From assembly GCF_000718095.1 (NCBI RefSeq), contig NZ_JOEI01000037.1, positions 1 through 64,000 of the forward strand: a stretch of DNA of 64,000 nucleotides, written 5' to 3'. Under the pieces are notes generated by a model. It saw only the letters and a list, made by a program, of their open reading frames with translations, searched no databases and was not told the DNA's origin. This document shows, piece by piece, positions 18,553 to 29,903 of the stretch (position 1 is its first letter; every line of letters begins with the position of its first letter). The position numbers and the translations under genes are program-made. The stretch is from Streptomyces scopuliridis RB72. Its GTDB lineage: Bacteria; Actinomycetota; Actinomycetes; Streptomycetales; Streptomycetaceae.

Positions 18553-19170
18553 TCAGAGGCTGGAGAGCAGGCCGTCGAGTGGGGCTGGGACTCGGTCGGG
18601 GGCGAGGGCCTCGACGAGGACGCGGCCGTAGCGGATCTTGCGCCCCTTCTTCGTTCCGAGGAAGCGCCTGAACTGCTGCTGTGGGGCGCGGCCCTGCTGT
18701 GCGGGCTGGCGCAGGAAGGTCTGCAGGGCACGCAGGTCGCCTTCCGCCCGGACGAGCTCCTCCACCCGTGTCACGCCCAGCACGCGGATGAGCTCGTCTT
18801 CCAGATCCGCCGCGCAGACGAAGAAGCCTTGCTGTGCCGCACCGACCCGTTCGAAACCGCGTGCGTAGTAGGGCCGCTCCGCCTCGTCGCACAGTCCCGT
18901 GAGGCGGAGGCCCAGACCGGGTGAACCGAGGAGTCGGGCGTAGCGCCCGACGCTCATCGCACCGCCGATCGCCAGGACGCAGACCCCTTCGCCCGCCAGG
19001 TCCCGGCCCTGGCTCTCTGCCAGCGCGTTGACCGCCGCGACGTCGCTCGGCCCTTCGAGCAGGACCGCCGCCCGGACGGACAGCCGCGCGGCCAGCTCGT
19101 GCGCGGGGTCGCCGGGGCCACCCGCCGCCCACGCGGTGACCGCGTCCCGGAACGCCCCTATGTCAGTCAT
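18553..19170 (-). CDS. TOPRIM-domain protein related to OLD-type nucleases
   Basis: A 205-residue protein whose centre has VLLEGPSDVAAVNALAE (TOPRIM Glu), a glycine-rich strand VLAIGGAMSVGRY and LTGLCDEAER with the DxE acidic pair. This is the stand-alone TOPRIM nucleotidyltransferase/hydrolase found in Streptomyces, related to the nuclease half of OLD proteins. No ABC-type ATPase domain is present and no ATPase gene is adjacent, so any nuclease role in defence is unproven. Start set at ATG with weak upstream pairing; the frame reaches 19200. Confidence 0.75.
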   Translation of the reverse strand: MTDIGAFRDAVTAWAAGGPGDPAHELAARLSVRAAVLLEGPSDVAAVNALAESQGRDLAGEGVCVLAIGGAMSVGRYARLLGSPGLGLRLTGLCDEAERPYYARGFERVGAAQQGFFVCAADLEDELIRVLGVTRVEELVRAEGDLRALQTFLRQPAQQGRAPQQQFRRFLGTKKGRKIRYGRVLVEALAPDRVPAPLDGLLSSL

Positions 19171-19264
19171 GAGACGAGTCTCAGCCCGTTCCGGCCACAA
19201 CGCGAGGGAATTTCCGCGGACGCGCCGATCGGCGGTGAGCGGTCGGGCTCGAAACTGCCGCCCA

Positions 19265-19512
19265 AACGAGACGAGTTCTTGGGAGCTCTACCTGCCCAAA
19301 GCCTGGACGGGGGAACGTGATCGGTACGGGCGGCGAAGATCCCCGAGGGGCGCGGGTTCGCCACCAAGGGCGACGTGGCCAGGACTGGAACTTCCGCCGC
19401 CGCCTGGCACAGTACGGCCTGGGCTACGCCGTGGCCGTTCCCAAGTCCCAGCAGATCAAGTCCCTCGCCGGTATCCGGCGTATCGCCCAGCTCATCGACG
19501 AGGCACCGGCTA
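19265..19512 (+). pseudogene. IS701-type transposase remnant
   Basis: Fragments in two frames: ETSSWELYLPKAWTGERD, AKIPEGRGFATKGDVA, then GQDWNFRRRLAQYGLGYAV and AVPKSQQIKSLAGIRRI. This is the core of Streptomyces IS701-type transposases with an internal deletion between the second and third pieces. The remaining sequence to 19768 holds no supported gene. Confidence 0.75.
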
Positions 19513-19768
19513 GAAGGCGAGTTCGCCACTTCTGCGGTTGCGGCGGACGAGCACAGATCGCAGGCGGCTTCTGTGACGAGTACCGGGACGCTCGCGAAGT
19601 GGTCATCGGCGCGAAGGCGGAGGGGCACGAGCCGACACCGGTCGGGCCGGTGACCCGCGATGACACTTAACAATTGACAGCGAGCCCTGCTGTCGGCGCG
19701 AGCGTGAGTCGTACCAAGCGCATGACCGGCTCCCGGAGATCCAGGAGACGTCCCGATTTCCCGGAACG

Positions 19769-20725
19769 CTAACGGACGAGAGCCTCGGACAGGGCCCACA
19801 GCCGGGCCGCGTTCTCCCGGTCCAGGGCGTACGGCGCGACGCCGGCGATGGCACCGGCTCGCTCGGCGACCGGCTCGGCCTGCGCACAGTCCTCGAAATA
19901 GCGGCCGGTGGTGCCCTCCACCGTGGGCGAGGCGGCCAACAGCACCGAGGTCGCGGCGCCCTGCCGCACAGTCTTCTGCGGTGGCAGTGCGAGTTCGCCC
20001 GAGGCGATGAAGTCGGCCACCTGATGTGGGTTCATGTGCCGGGCCAGGGACGTCTCGCCGACGTTGCCCGGCATCAGAGCGTTGGCGGTGATGCCGTCGT
20101 CGGCCCATCGCTCGGCGGCCCCGACGGCGAACAGGGCGTTGGCGGTCTTCGACTGCCCGTAGGAGGTCCATGGGTCGTAGGGGCGGAAGCGATAGTCCAG
20201 GTCATCGAAGACGACCGGTGAGAAGAGGTGACCGATGGAACTCACCGAGACGATCCGTGCGCCGTCCGACGCCGCGAGTGCCGGGTGGAGACCGACGGCG
20301 AGGGCGAAGTGGCCCAGGTGGTTGACGGCGAACTGCGTTTCCCGGCCGTCAGGTGTGCGGGTGAGTTCCGGCGGGGCCATCACTCCGGCATTGCCGACCA
20401 GGATGTGCAACGGGCCGCGCCAGGCGGCCACGAACGCCGCGACCGTCGACCGGTCGGCCAGGTCGAGCCGCCCCACTGTCAACTGTCCAGATTCGGGCGG
20501 CAGTTCTGCTTCCAGGCGCGCCGCCACGCGGGCACCCGCGCCGGTGTCCCGCACGGCCAGGGTGACGTCGGCGCCCGCTGCGGCGAGCGCCCGGGCCGTC
20601 TCGACCCCGATTCCGGAGCCGGCTCCGGTCACCACGGCTCGGCGGCCGTGCAGATCGACGCCGTCGATGACCTCGGCGGCGGTTGTGCTTGCCCCGAACA
20701 CGTGGGGTGTCTGAGGTACGGACAT
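19769..20725 (-). CDS. Short-chain dehydrogenase/reductase (retinol dehydrogenase-like)
   Basis: A 318-residue SDR with cofactor loop TGAGSGIG near residue 35, NAG, and catalytic Ser (SVSSIGH) and Tyr/Lys (YGQSK). Length and the HMNP/ALxP pattern match the retinol-dehydrogenase/WWOX-like branch rather than classical 250-residue SDRs. It should perform NAD(P)-dependent carbonyl or alcohol redox on an unknown substrate. It lies 140 bp downstream of the aldo/keto reductase in the same orientation; both are probably under the divergent TetR regulator. Confidence 0.9.
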   Translation of the reverse strand: MSVPQTPHVFGASTTAAEVIDGVDLHGRRAVVTGAGSGIGVETARALAAAGADVTLAVRDTGAGARVAARLEAELPPESGQLTVGRLDLADRSTVAAFVAAWRGPLHILVGNAGVMAPPELTRTPDGRETQFAVNHLGHFALAVGLHPALAASDGARIVSVSSIGHLFSPVVFDDLDYRFRPYDPWTSYGQSKTANALFAVGAAERWADDGITANALMPGNVGETSLARHMNPHQVADFIASGELALPPQKTVRQGAATSVLLAASPTVEGTTGRYFEDCAQAEPVAERAGAIAGVAPYALDRENAARLWALSEALVR

Positions 20726-20865
20726 GAGGTGCGTCTCCTGACGTGAGAGAACCGAGGGCCGCGAGGTGTGCGGCTCACTTGCCGATCGCGTTCGGCGCCT
20801 CGGAGATGGGGGTTGGTCGCAGGGCGCGGCCGGGCCGCACCCGGGACGGCATGTCCGGTCGGGTC

Positions 20866-21849
20866 TCAGCCGTTGAGCGCCTCCATTAGCTCGGGTGCGT
20901 AGCGGTCGCCGGTGACCACGCCGTGCGGGGCGACCGCTTCGATCGCGGCGATGTCGTCGCTGGTCAGCGTCACCTCGGTCGCGGCGACGTTCTCCTCGAC
21001 GTAGCGGCGCCGCTTGGTGCCGGGGATGGCGACGGCGCCTTGGTGCAGGACCCAGGCGAGCGCCAGCTGGGAGGGCGCGACGTTCTTGTCGGAGGCGATG
21101 CGGCGGACCTCGCGGACGACGTCCAGGTTGCGGTCGAAGTTCTCGCCCTGGAACCGGGGATCGGTCCGGCGCCAGTCGTCCTCGGCGAAGTCGTCGGGGC
21201 TGGTGATAGCGCCGGACAGGAAGCCGCGCCCCAGCGGGGAATAGGCGACCAGGCCGATCCCCAGCTCCTGCAGCGTGTCGCGCACCCCGTCCTGTTCGAT
21301 GCCGCGCTCGAAAAGTGAATACTCGGTCTGGACCGCGGTGAGCGGGTGGACGGCGTGGGCACGCCGGATGGTCTGCGCGGAGGCCTCGCAGAGGCCGATG
21401 TGGCGGATCTTGCCTTCGGTGACCAGCTCGGCCAGGGCGCCGACGGTTTCCTCGATGGGCGTCTTGGGGTCGATGCGGTGCAGGTAGTACAGGTCGACGT
21501 GGTCGGTGCCCAGATGCCGCAGCGAGCGTTCGAGGGCCCGGCGGACGTACTCGGGTCGGCCGTTGAGACCGAGCAACCGGCCGTCGTCGGTGATCTCGAT
21601 GCCGGTCTTGGTCGCGACCACGGCGGCCTCGCGGCGTCCTGCCAGCGCCTTGCCGAGGAGCTGCTCATTGATGAAGGGGCCGTAGCTCTCGGCGGTGTCC
21701 AGCAGGGTGACGCCGAGCTCCAGCGCGCGGTCGATGGTGGCCAGCGACTCGGTCTCGTCGGCGGTGCCGTAGAACGCGCTCATACCCATGCAGCCGAGGC
21801 CTTGGGCTCCGACGGTCAGGCCCTGGCCGCCCAGTGTGCGGTGTTCCAT
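20866..21849 (-). CDS. Aldo/keto reductase
   Basis: A 327-residue (beta/alpha)8 oxidoreductase. The catalytic tetrad is visible: Asp and Tyr in LLDTAESYG, Lys in VVATKTG, His in LYYLHRID. The C-terminal NADPH-binding segment [14 protein letters not shown] is intact. It resembles the YakC/AKR13 branch. It likely reduces aldehydes or ketones, perhaps in detoxification. The promoter region shared with the divergent TetR gene holds two TAACTRGATAGTT sites. Confidence 0.93.
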   Translation of the reverse strand: MEHRTLGGQGLTVGAQGLGCMGMSAFYGTADETESLATIDRALELGVTLLDTAESYGPFINEQLLGKALAGRREAAVVATKTGIEITDDGRLLGLNGRPEYVRRALERSLRHLGTDHVDLYYLHRIDPKTPIEETVGALAELVTEGKIRHIGLCEASAQTIRRAHAVHPLTAVQTEYSLFERGIEQDGVRDTLQELGIGLVAYSPLGRGFLSGAITSPDDFAEDDWRRTDPRFQGENFDRNLDVVREVRRIASDKNVAPSQLALAWVLHQGAVAIPGTKRRRYVEENVAATEVTLTSDDIAAIEAVAPHGVVTGDRYAPELMEALNG

Positions 21850-21871
21850 AGGGGTTCCCTCATTCAGTAAC

Positions 21872-21931
21872 TAACTGGATAGTTGCATAACGTAGGCCTG
21901 TGCGGCACCCGTGTCAATAACTAGATAGTTA
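21872..21931. promoter_or_regulatory. Paired TetR operators between AKR and TetR genes
   Basis: TAACTGGATAGTTG (21872-21885) and TAACTAGATAGTTA (21918-21931) are near-identical inverted repeats, 46 bp apart centre to centre, in the 91-bp divergent intergenic region. One is 22 bp from the reductase start, the other 9 bp from the regulator start: the classic autoregulatory TetR arrangement. Confidence 0.8.
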
Positions 21932-21940
21932 CTTGCTAGG

Positions 21941-22537
21941 ATGGCAGGCATGCCACGGGACTCCAGCGCCACCAAGGCCCGGCTGCTCGACGCCGCCTTC
22001 ACCGAATTCGCCGCCCACGGCATCGCCGGTGCCCGAGTGGACCGGATCGCGGAGGCCGCAGGGGCGAACAAGCGGCTGATCTACGTCTACTTCGGCAACA
22101 AAGAGCAGCTGTTCGACGCGGTTTTGCAACGGGCGATGACGGCGGGCGCCGAGTCGGTGCCGTTCGACGTCGATGACCTGCCCGGATACGCAGGTGCGAT
22201 CTTCGACCACCTCGTCGCCCGGCCGGACCTGATGCGCCTGCGCCTATGGAAACTGCTGGAGCGTCCCTCCGCCAGCGGACTCGAACCGGACGCCTTCCGA
22301 CTCAAGACCGCCGAAGTGGCCGACGCGCAGCAGCGTGGCGAGGTCGCAGGGGAGATGGAGCCTGCCGATCTCCTGACCATGGTTCTCGCGGCGGCCCAGG
22401 CGTGGTTCTGGGCCGCCGAGGGCGTCGACCCCAAGGAGGTCAGCCAGTCCTGGTCGCCGCGGCGGCTGGACCTGCATCGCTCGGCAGTTGTCGAGGCCGC
22501 CCGACGGATGAGCGAGCCGAAGACCGCCGGCGAGTAG
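21941..22537 (+). CDS. TetR-family regulator of the AKR/SDR pair
   Basis: A 198-residue one-domain-DNA-binding repressor. Residues 10-55 form the TetR helix-turn-helix (ARVDRIAEAAGANKRLIYVYF). The C-terminal domain (FDHLVARPDLMRLRLWKLLE) resembles the TetR_C domain of actinomycete oxidoreductase regulators. It diverges from the aldo/keto reductase and the intergenic operators lie across both starts, so it should repress itself and that gene. A second ATG at 21950 is possible. Confidence 0.9.
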   Translation: MAGMPRDSSATKARLLDAAFTEFAAHGIAGARVDRIAEAAGANKRLIYVYFGNKEQLFDAVLQRAMTAGAESVPFDVDDLPGYAGAIFDHLVARPDLMRLRLWKLLERPSASGLEPDAFRLKTAEVADAQQRGEVAGEMEPADLLTMVLAAAQAWFWAAEGVDPKEVSQSWSPRRLDLHRSAVVEAARRMSEPKTAGE

Positions 22538-22589
22538 CAGCCTCAGGGGCACGTACGGCGTACGGCGGTTCTGTGCCCCTCAAGACGGG

Positions 22590-23218
22590 AAGACGGGGTG
22601 GGTGCGCGGCCAGGCCGGTTCCGAACACCCGCGTGGGCACGGCACGATGTATGACGGCCTCAACCACGGTCGGATCGATGTGGACCGGCTACGAACATGG
22701 CTGGCCGGCCTGTTACCGCCCCGGTTTCCGGACGCACGCCTGGTACTGGCGGTGGACGTCCCGCAGTGGCTGCGGTCGGACGCGCCGTGCTCGCCGGACC
22801 GGCTGTTCCGCCACATCTACGGCCGCGCGAAGACGGCCTCGCAGTTCATTCCGGTCCGGCCGTACTCATCGCAGCGGGCCGGTGGCAGCCCGGCGACCCG
22901 GACATCGTCATCGTGACCGACGCCGGATACGACGTCGCCCGTCTCGCCTGGGTCCCGCGACACCTTCCCGTCGAGCTGGTCGGGCGGATCCGCGGCGACC
23001 GTGTCATGCGGTTACCGAGCCGCCACGGGTCTACGTCCCGAAGGGCGGTCGGCTGCCCGAGCATGGTCCAGAGTTCCGCTTCGCCAAGCCGGAGACATGC
23101 GCCCGAACCCGTGGTCACGACCCGAACGGCCACGGCGAACCACGGCAAGGCCGTCACGCAGGCGTGGAACCGGGGTCCACCCGCGGCTGCCCCACCGGCC
23201 CGCCCGGCTGGAGCATGA
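22590..23218 (+). pseudogene. NF041680/IS701-like transposase remnant
   Basis: Recognisable blocks in shifting frames: GHGTMYDGLNHGRIDVDRL, LVLAVDVPQWLRSDAPCS, LFRHIYGRAKTASQFIP, then after a deletion GRWQPGDPDIVIVTDAGYDV and VELVGRIRGDRVMRLP. The order matches full-length Streptomyces transposases of this group, but a middle block is missing and the C-terminal third is gone. Non-functional. Confidence 0.75.
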
Positions 23219-23312
23219 AGCGGGCAGTCTGCCAGGGCACTGTGACAGCTGGTGTGGTCCCCGTCGTAGAGCCGCCACCGTACGACGACCAGCACCAGCA
23301 CCAGCAGCATGA

Positions 23313-25636
<2,324 letters not shown>

Positions 25637-25800
25637 CAGAGCGAGTCGCTCGCCATAGCGCCGGAGACGTATGGGGTCGCCCGCGCTGGTGAGTCGGAGA
25701 AGCCCCTGTCAGGGTTCACTGGTCTGGGGCGTGCGGCATCCACACGCCACTCCGAATGCCTGCGGGGCGCGCTGGCGCGTTCTTCCTGTCCGACAGCCGG

Positions 25801-26982
25801 TCAGTGGTTCTCCATGGTGAAAGGGCGGCCGCCGAAGGCGAGGCGGGCGAAGCGTTCGCCGATGCGCTGGTGGGTGGCGGGGTCCGGGTGCAGGCCGTCG
25901 GGCAGCGGCAGTTCGGCGTGGTCGGCCTCGCCGTAGAGGTCGAGGCCGTGGAGGTAGTGCAGGTTCGGGTCGGTGGCGGCACGCTGCTGGACGATGCGGG
26001 CCAGCTCGTCCCGGATCACGGTGAGGGTCAGTTTCCCGGCGGCGCTCTGCGCGGGATCGCCGGTGGCCACGAACCGCAGCCGCCCTTCGCTCATCGCGCT
26101 GGGGTCCAGGGCGCTGGGTCCGGGTGTGTTCTCGTGGATGGCGCAGTAGATGGGCGAGACGACCAGCAGCGGGGTGGAGGGGTGGCCGTCGCGGATGGTG
26201 TCGAGGAAACCATGGACGGCCGGGCCGAACGCGCGCAGCCGCATCAGATCGGTGTTGACGATGTTGATGCCGATCTTGACGCTGATCATGTCGGCGGGGG
26301 TGTCGCGCATGGTGCGGGCGGTGAACGGGTCGAGCAGAGCGCTGCCGCCGAAGCCCATGTTGACCAGCTCCACCTTGCCCAGAGCGGCGGCCAGGGCGGG
26401 CCAGATCCCGGTTGGGGTGGCGGCGTTGGAGCCGTGGCTGATCGAACTGCCGTGGTGCAGCCAGACCTTGCGGCCGCTGGGCGGTGGTGTGTGGACGGGG
26501 GCGTTGGTGCGCAGGGCGGCCAGCTGGGTGGTCTCGTCGTGCGGCAGCCAGATCTCGACGTCCTTCTCGTCGTCCGGCAGGCCGGTGAAGCGCAGGGTCT
26601 CCACCGGCCCGGGCCGGTTTTGTGTGATCCCGGAGGCCATGTCGATGGTGAGCGTGTCGCCCTCGGTCGCGCTGGCCCGGCCCGCGAGCCGCCCGTCGAC
26701 GAGGAGCTCGTACACCCCGTCGGGGCGTGGCGGCGCTCCGGCGTAGACCCGTTTGGTGGCCACGACGTCCAGTTCGACGGCGGTGGCCCGGGTACGGAAG
26801 GCCAGCCGCACTCCGGAGGGCTGTGATTCCGCCATGGCCAGCTGGCCGTCGGGGATCTGCTGCCGGGCGCGCGCGGGCAACCGGTGGGGCAGTACGCCCC
26901 GTTCGGTGCGCTCCAGGTCGAGGACGCCGCGCAGGAGGCTGGCGGTGATGGGAGTGGTGGTCCAGTCGTGCTCGGTGTTCAT
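25801..26982 (-). CDS. SGNH/GDSL hydrolase with N-terminal carbohydrate-esterase-type domain
   Basis: A 393-residue protein. The N-terminal ~165 residues form a beta-rich region; the SGNH domain follows with block I HHGSSISHGS (Ser), block II GFGGSALLD (Gly), block III GINIVN (Asn) and block V DGLHPD (Asp, His). No signal peptide, so cytosolic. The layout resembles two-domain acyl esterases of the GDSL-like lipase_2 type acting on sugar or acyl esters. It lies 78 bp downstream of the TetR gene and probably shares its transcript. Start at ATG 26982; the frame opens seven codons earlier. Confidence 0.85.
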   Translation of the reverse strand: MNTEHDWTTTPITASLLRGVLDLERTERGVLPHRLPARARQQIPDGQLAMAESQPSGVRLAFRTRATAVELDVVATKRVYAGAPPRPDGVYELLVDGRLAGRASATEGDTLTIDMASGITQNRPGPVETLRFTGLPDDEKDVEIWLPHDETTQLAALRTNAPVHTPPPSGRKVWLHHGSSISHGSNAATPTGIWPALAAALGKVELVNMGFGGSALLDPFTARTMRDTPADMISVKIGINIVNTDLMRLRAFGPAVHGFLDTIRDGHPSTPLLVVSPIYCAIHENTPGPSALDPSAMSEGRLRFVATGDPAQSAAGKLTLTVIRDELARIVQQRAATDPNLHYLHGLDLYGEADHAELPLPDGLHPDPATHQRIGERFARLAFGGRPFTMENH

Positions 26983-26998
26983 CTCGTCGGTCTCTTCG

Positions 26999-27030
26999 AT
27001 CAATAGGGGATCAATAGGGGATCAATAGGG
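26999..27030. repeat. Tandem 11-bp repeat ATCAATAGGGG, ~2.9 copies
   Basis: Three head-to-tail units directly upstream of the SGNH hydrolase start and after the TetR stop. They may alter spacing or translation coupling between the two genes or be slippage. Confidence 0.85.
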
Positions 27031-27060
27031 CCGGTTGGCGGAGGCGGCCGGAAGGGTTGG

Positions 27061-27648
27061 TCAGGAGGTGGTGGGCCAGGTGCGCAGCAGAGTGTCGAGC
27101 GCGTTGAGGATCTCGGTCCAGCTCTCCTGCGAGTCGGGGGCGCTGTGGCTGAAGCCGCCGGCGGTCTCCAGGCCGACGTAGCCGCTGAAGACGCTGCCCA
27201 GCAGCCGTACCGCGTGCGTCTGGTGCGGTTCGGCCAGGTTGTATCCGCGCAGGATCGCCCGCGTCATCTGGGCGTGCCGGACGCCTGCGCTGGCGGCCGC
27301 CGTCTGCGGGTCGAGCCGGAACTGGGCTGCGGCGAAGCGCCCCGGGTGCTTGAGGGCGTAGTCGCGGTAGACGTTCGCGAAGGCGGTGAGGGCGTCTTTG
27401 CCGGCCCGTCCGGCCACCGCGGTGGAGACCTGGTCGGCGAGTTCCTCCAGGGCGAGCAGAGCGATCTTGGTCTTGAGGTCGTGGGCGTTCTTCACGTGCG
27501 AGTACAGGCTCGCGGTCTTGACACCGAACCGCCGGGCGAGTTCCGCGGGGGTCGCCTGCTCGAAGCCGACCTCGTCGGCCAGCTCCGCCCCCGCCCGGAC
27601 CAGGCGCTCCGTGGTCAGTCCCACCCGTCCGACCCGCACCATGCTCAT
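27061..27648 (-). CDS. TetR-family regulator (TetR_C_33/WHG type)
   Basis: A 195-residue repressor with HTH at residues 15-60 (ATPAELARRFGVKTASLY; YSHVKNAHDLKTK) and a C-terminal domain with the WHG-type helices (YRDYALKHPGRFAAAQF). It diverges from the FBP-domain gene and leads the SGNH hydrolase. A perfect palindrome 43-63 bp from its start is its probable operator. A second ATG two codons in is an alternative start. Confidence 0.9.
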   Translation of the reverse strand: MSMVRVGRVGLTTERLVRAGAELADEVGFEQATPAELARRFGVKTASLYSHVKNAHDLKTKIALLALEELADQVSTAVAGRAGKDALTAFANVYRDYALKHPGRFAAAQFRLDPQTAAASAGVRHAQMTRAILRGYNLAEPHQTHAVRLLGSVFSGYVGLETAGGFSHSAPDSQESWTEILNALDTLLRTWPTTS

Positions 27649-27690
27649 CCTCCGAATCGCTTCTCATCCCTGACAGCGATGATTATGCAC

Positions 27691-27711
27691 TTGCCTAACT
27701 CGATTAGGCAA
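27691..27711. promoter_or_regulatory. TetR operator TTGCCTAA-N5-TTAGGCAA
   Basis: Perfect 8-bp arms around CTCGA in the 78-bp divergent region, 15 bp before the FBP-protein ATG. Size and symmetry fit a TetR dimer controlling both directions. Confidence 0.8.
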
Positions 27712-27726
27712 ATTAGCGTGTCCGTT

Positions 27727-28218
27727 ATGAAGCCACTGGCTGAGCAAGAGATACGTACCGCGTTTGTGAACTGCACCAAGGGCGAGGCCAAGCGCCTGAC
27801 CGTCCCCCGCGACCTGGCCGAGCAGTGCTGGGACGACCTGGACTTCCTGGGCTGGCGAGATCCCCAGGCCCCCGACCGGGCCTACCTCGTGACCGAACTG
27901 GACGGCCGCCCGGTCGGCGTCCAGCTGCGCTCCTCCGGCGTCAGCTCCTGGCAGATGCGGCGCAGCATGTGCTCGGTGTGCGTGACCACCCACACCGGGG
28001 GCGTCTCCCTGATGGTCGCGCCGAGGTCCGGGAAGGCCGGGCAGCAGGGCAACTCGGTCGGCGTCTACATGTGCAGCGACCTGGCCTGCTCCCTGTATGT
28101 ACGCGGGAAGAAGGACGCGGGCATCGGCGCACGCCTCCACGAGTCCCTCACCCTGGAGGAGAAGGTCCAGCGGACCGTGGCGAACCTCGCCGCGTTCATT
28201 GCCAAGGTGACCGCGTGA
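27727..28218 (+). CDS. FBP-domain (elongation factor G-binding) protein
   Basis: A 163-residue protein with the FusB/FBP C-terminal treble-clef zinc-binding domain: CSVC near residue 80 and CSDLAC near 117 give the four cysteine ligands, followed by LYVRGKKDAG. The N-terminal helical part (EIRTAFVNCTKGEAKRL) is also typical. FusB-type proteins bind EF-G and can rescue ribosomes stalled by fusidic acid. Whether this actinomycete member confers resistance is not known. It is divergent from a TetR gene with an operator close to its start, so it is probably inducible. Confidence 0.85.
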   Translation: MKPLAEQEIRTAFVNCTKGEAKRLTVPRDLAEQCWDDLDFLGWRDPQAPDRAYLVTELDGRPVGVQLRSSGVSSWQMRRSMCSVCVTTHTGGVSLMVAPRSGKAGQQGNSVGVYMCSDLACSLYVRGKKDAGIGARLHESLTLEEKVQRTVANLAAFIAKVTA

Positions 28219-28402
28219 CCCGGGCCCGTCTCCAGGAGTGCCGATGCCCCACCGCACGCGTCGAGCGCCGGGATGCGGGTGTCGGCGCGCTCTCAGCCGG
28301 GGCGGTGGCAGTGGTCAATGGCTGCTGGCTGTGCCAGGCGTAGAAACCGCCGATGGGGCCCACGCGAGGTGACGGAGGCGGTCACCAGCAGGTGGATCTT
28401 GG

Positions 28403-28693
28403 TTATGGTCGGTTCTCCCGCCGGGCGTGCTCGTCGCCCTCGCGGTAGAGGACCAGGTGCTCGTGGAAGAGGACGCCGTCGCGGACGTCGCCGGTTGCGG
28501 TGAAGCCGGTGTCGTCGACGTAGTCGATGTGGTTGCCGGTGACGGTGTAGCTGCCGGTGTAGGCGCTCCGGTGGTCGCCGCGGGCCTCGTCGTAGCGGCT
28601 GTCCGGCAGCAGCTCCTGGCGGATGAATCCGTCCGCGGTCACCCACATCCCGACGTACGGGTGAGGGTCGCGGGGCGTGTCGTTGTTGGTCAT
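28403..28693 (-). CDS. Atu4866-domain protein
   Basis: A 96-residue single-domain protein with PYVGMWVTADGFIRQELLP, RYDEARG, YTGSYTVTGNHIDYVDDTG: the small beta-barrel-like Atu4866 family of unknown function. The same domain forms the C-terminal third of the protein encoded at 29040-29789, so the two genes are paralogous in this part. A TGGGT-N7-ACCCA palindrome 66-82 bp upstream of its start matches sites by the SDR and MmyB-type regulator genes, suggesting shared control. Start at ATG 28693; the frame reaches 28771. Confidence 0.8.
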   Translation of the reverse strand: MTNNDTPRDPHPYVGMWVTADGFIRQELLPDSRYDEARGDHRSAYTGSYTVTGNHIDYVDDTGFTATGDVRDGVLFHEHLVLYREGDEHARRENRP

Positions 28694-28754
28694 AGCTCTA
28701 CGGTCCGCCCGGGAGCCGGTGGCAACCAGGCCGCCGTCTCCCCGGGTGAGTGCT

Positions 28755-28775
28755 TCCTGGGTATAGCGCACCCAT
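28755..28775. promoter_or_regulatory. Shared palindrome, site a (TTCCTGGG...CACCCA)
   Basis: TGGGTATAGCGCACCCA (28759-28775) preceded by TTCC. On the minus strand GATGGGTGC..TA.ACCCAGGAA matches site c at 34461 almost base for base. Lies upstream of the Atu4866 gene. Confidence 0.6.
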
Positions 28776-29039
28776 CATCGCAAGTGACGGGGCCCTTCGT
28801 GCGGTACGGCAACGGCGCGGGCCGTGCGAGACCGCCCCACGCCCGCTCCTTCGTACGCCGCGGGACGGATCGTGGGTGCCCGACACCTAGGGATACGGCG
28901 GCCTGGTTCCGGTTCCGCCGCGCGACGAACCTGGTGGTCAGGCGGCCGCCGTAGCCGTCGAACACTCGCCTCGGACCCGCACCGGCGCTCACTTCCGCAG
29001 CGGGCACCCCGATGAGGCGACTCCACTGAGGAGCACGCG

Positions 29040-29789
29040 ATGAGCATCACCGACACCATGAGCTGGCACCCCGAGGCCCTCGACGAGATCGTCTCGAACG
29101 ACGGGGGACGTCCCGTCCTGTTCACCAACGCCCGCATCCTGACGATGGACCCGCTGATCGGGACCATGACCGGCGCCGACCTCCTGTTCGTCGGCTCCCT
29201 GGTGGTGGGGGTCGGTCCCGCCATCGTCACCGCGGCAGGGGACGACAACGCCGTCGTCGTCGACTGCACCGGCCTGACCATCGCCCCCGCCGTCGTGGAC
29301 GCCGTGGCGCTGGCCGGCGGCCGTGGCCATCGCTCGGAGTACGTCGCGACGCTGACCCCGGGCAACACCCCCGACTTCCTGGTGGTGCCCGACGAACTCG
29401 CCTCCGACGTGCCGAGCGCGGTGGCCACCCTCGTGACCCGGCCGGAGCAGGTCCGCGCACTCGTCGCGGCCGGCCAGCCGGTCCTGTGGGCCGGCACCGA
29501 CGTCCCCGGGCGGGCCACCGCCCCCGAGACGGGCATCCCGACCGCCGCGGACCTGACCGGCAGCCCGCGCGTCGGCGTCTGGATCGACAAGAACGGCTTC
29601 CTGCACCAGGAGCTCACCGCCGACGGCCGCTACGACGAGACCCGGGGCGGCCGCCCGCACGCCTACCAGGGTCGGTACTGGATCGACGGCGACCGCATCG
29701 ACTACCTGGACGACCTCGGCTTCTGGGCCTACGGAGAGTTCCAGGGCGACGAACTCCACCACGCGGGCTACGTCATGAAGCTCGGCTGA
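29040..29789 (+). CDS. Barrel-less amidohydrolase fused to Atu4866 domain
   Basis: A 249-residue protein. Residues 25-95 parallel the N-terminal beta-sandwich of the next gene's amidohydrolase (LFTNARILTMDP..., VVVDCTGLTIAPAVVDAVAL) but the metal-binding HxH is replaced by VDAVA. Residues 100-115 (TLTPGNTPDFLVVPDE) match the C-terminal strand of an amidohydrolase, so the whole TIM barrel is missing. From about 180 the Atu4866 domain follows (VGVWIDKNGFLHQELTADG). No hydrolase activity is expected; a binding or regulatory role is inference. ATG with GAGGAG upstream. It is co-oriented with the amidohydrolase 115 bp downstream. Confidence 0.8.
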   Translation: MSITDTMSWHPEALDEIVSNDGGRPVLFTNARILTMDPLIGTMTGADLLFVGSLVVGVGPAIVTAAGDDNAVVVDCTGLTIAPAVVDAVALAGGRGHRSEYVATLTPGNTPDFLVVPDELASDVPSAVATLVTRPEQVRALVAAGQPVLWAGTDVPGRATAPETGIPTAADLTGSPRVGVWIDKNGFLHQELTADGRYDETRGGRPHAYQGRYWIDGDRIDYLDDLGFWAYGEFQGDELHHAGYVMKLG

Positions 29790-29903
29790 CCTTCCCTCCG
29801 ATCGGCGCTCACCGTCCCGATGCCGACACCCCGGCCTCGCAGCCCTCTCCGGCCTACAGCCCATCCTCCCGTCCCTCTCCGCCGTACTGAAAGAAGACTT
29901 CTC

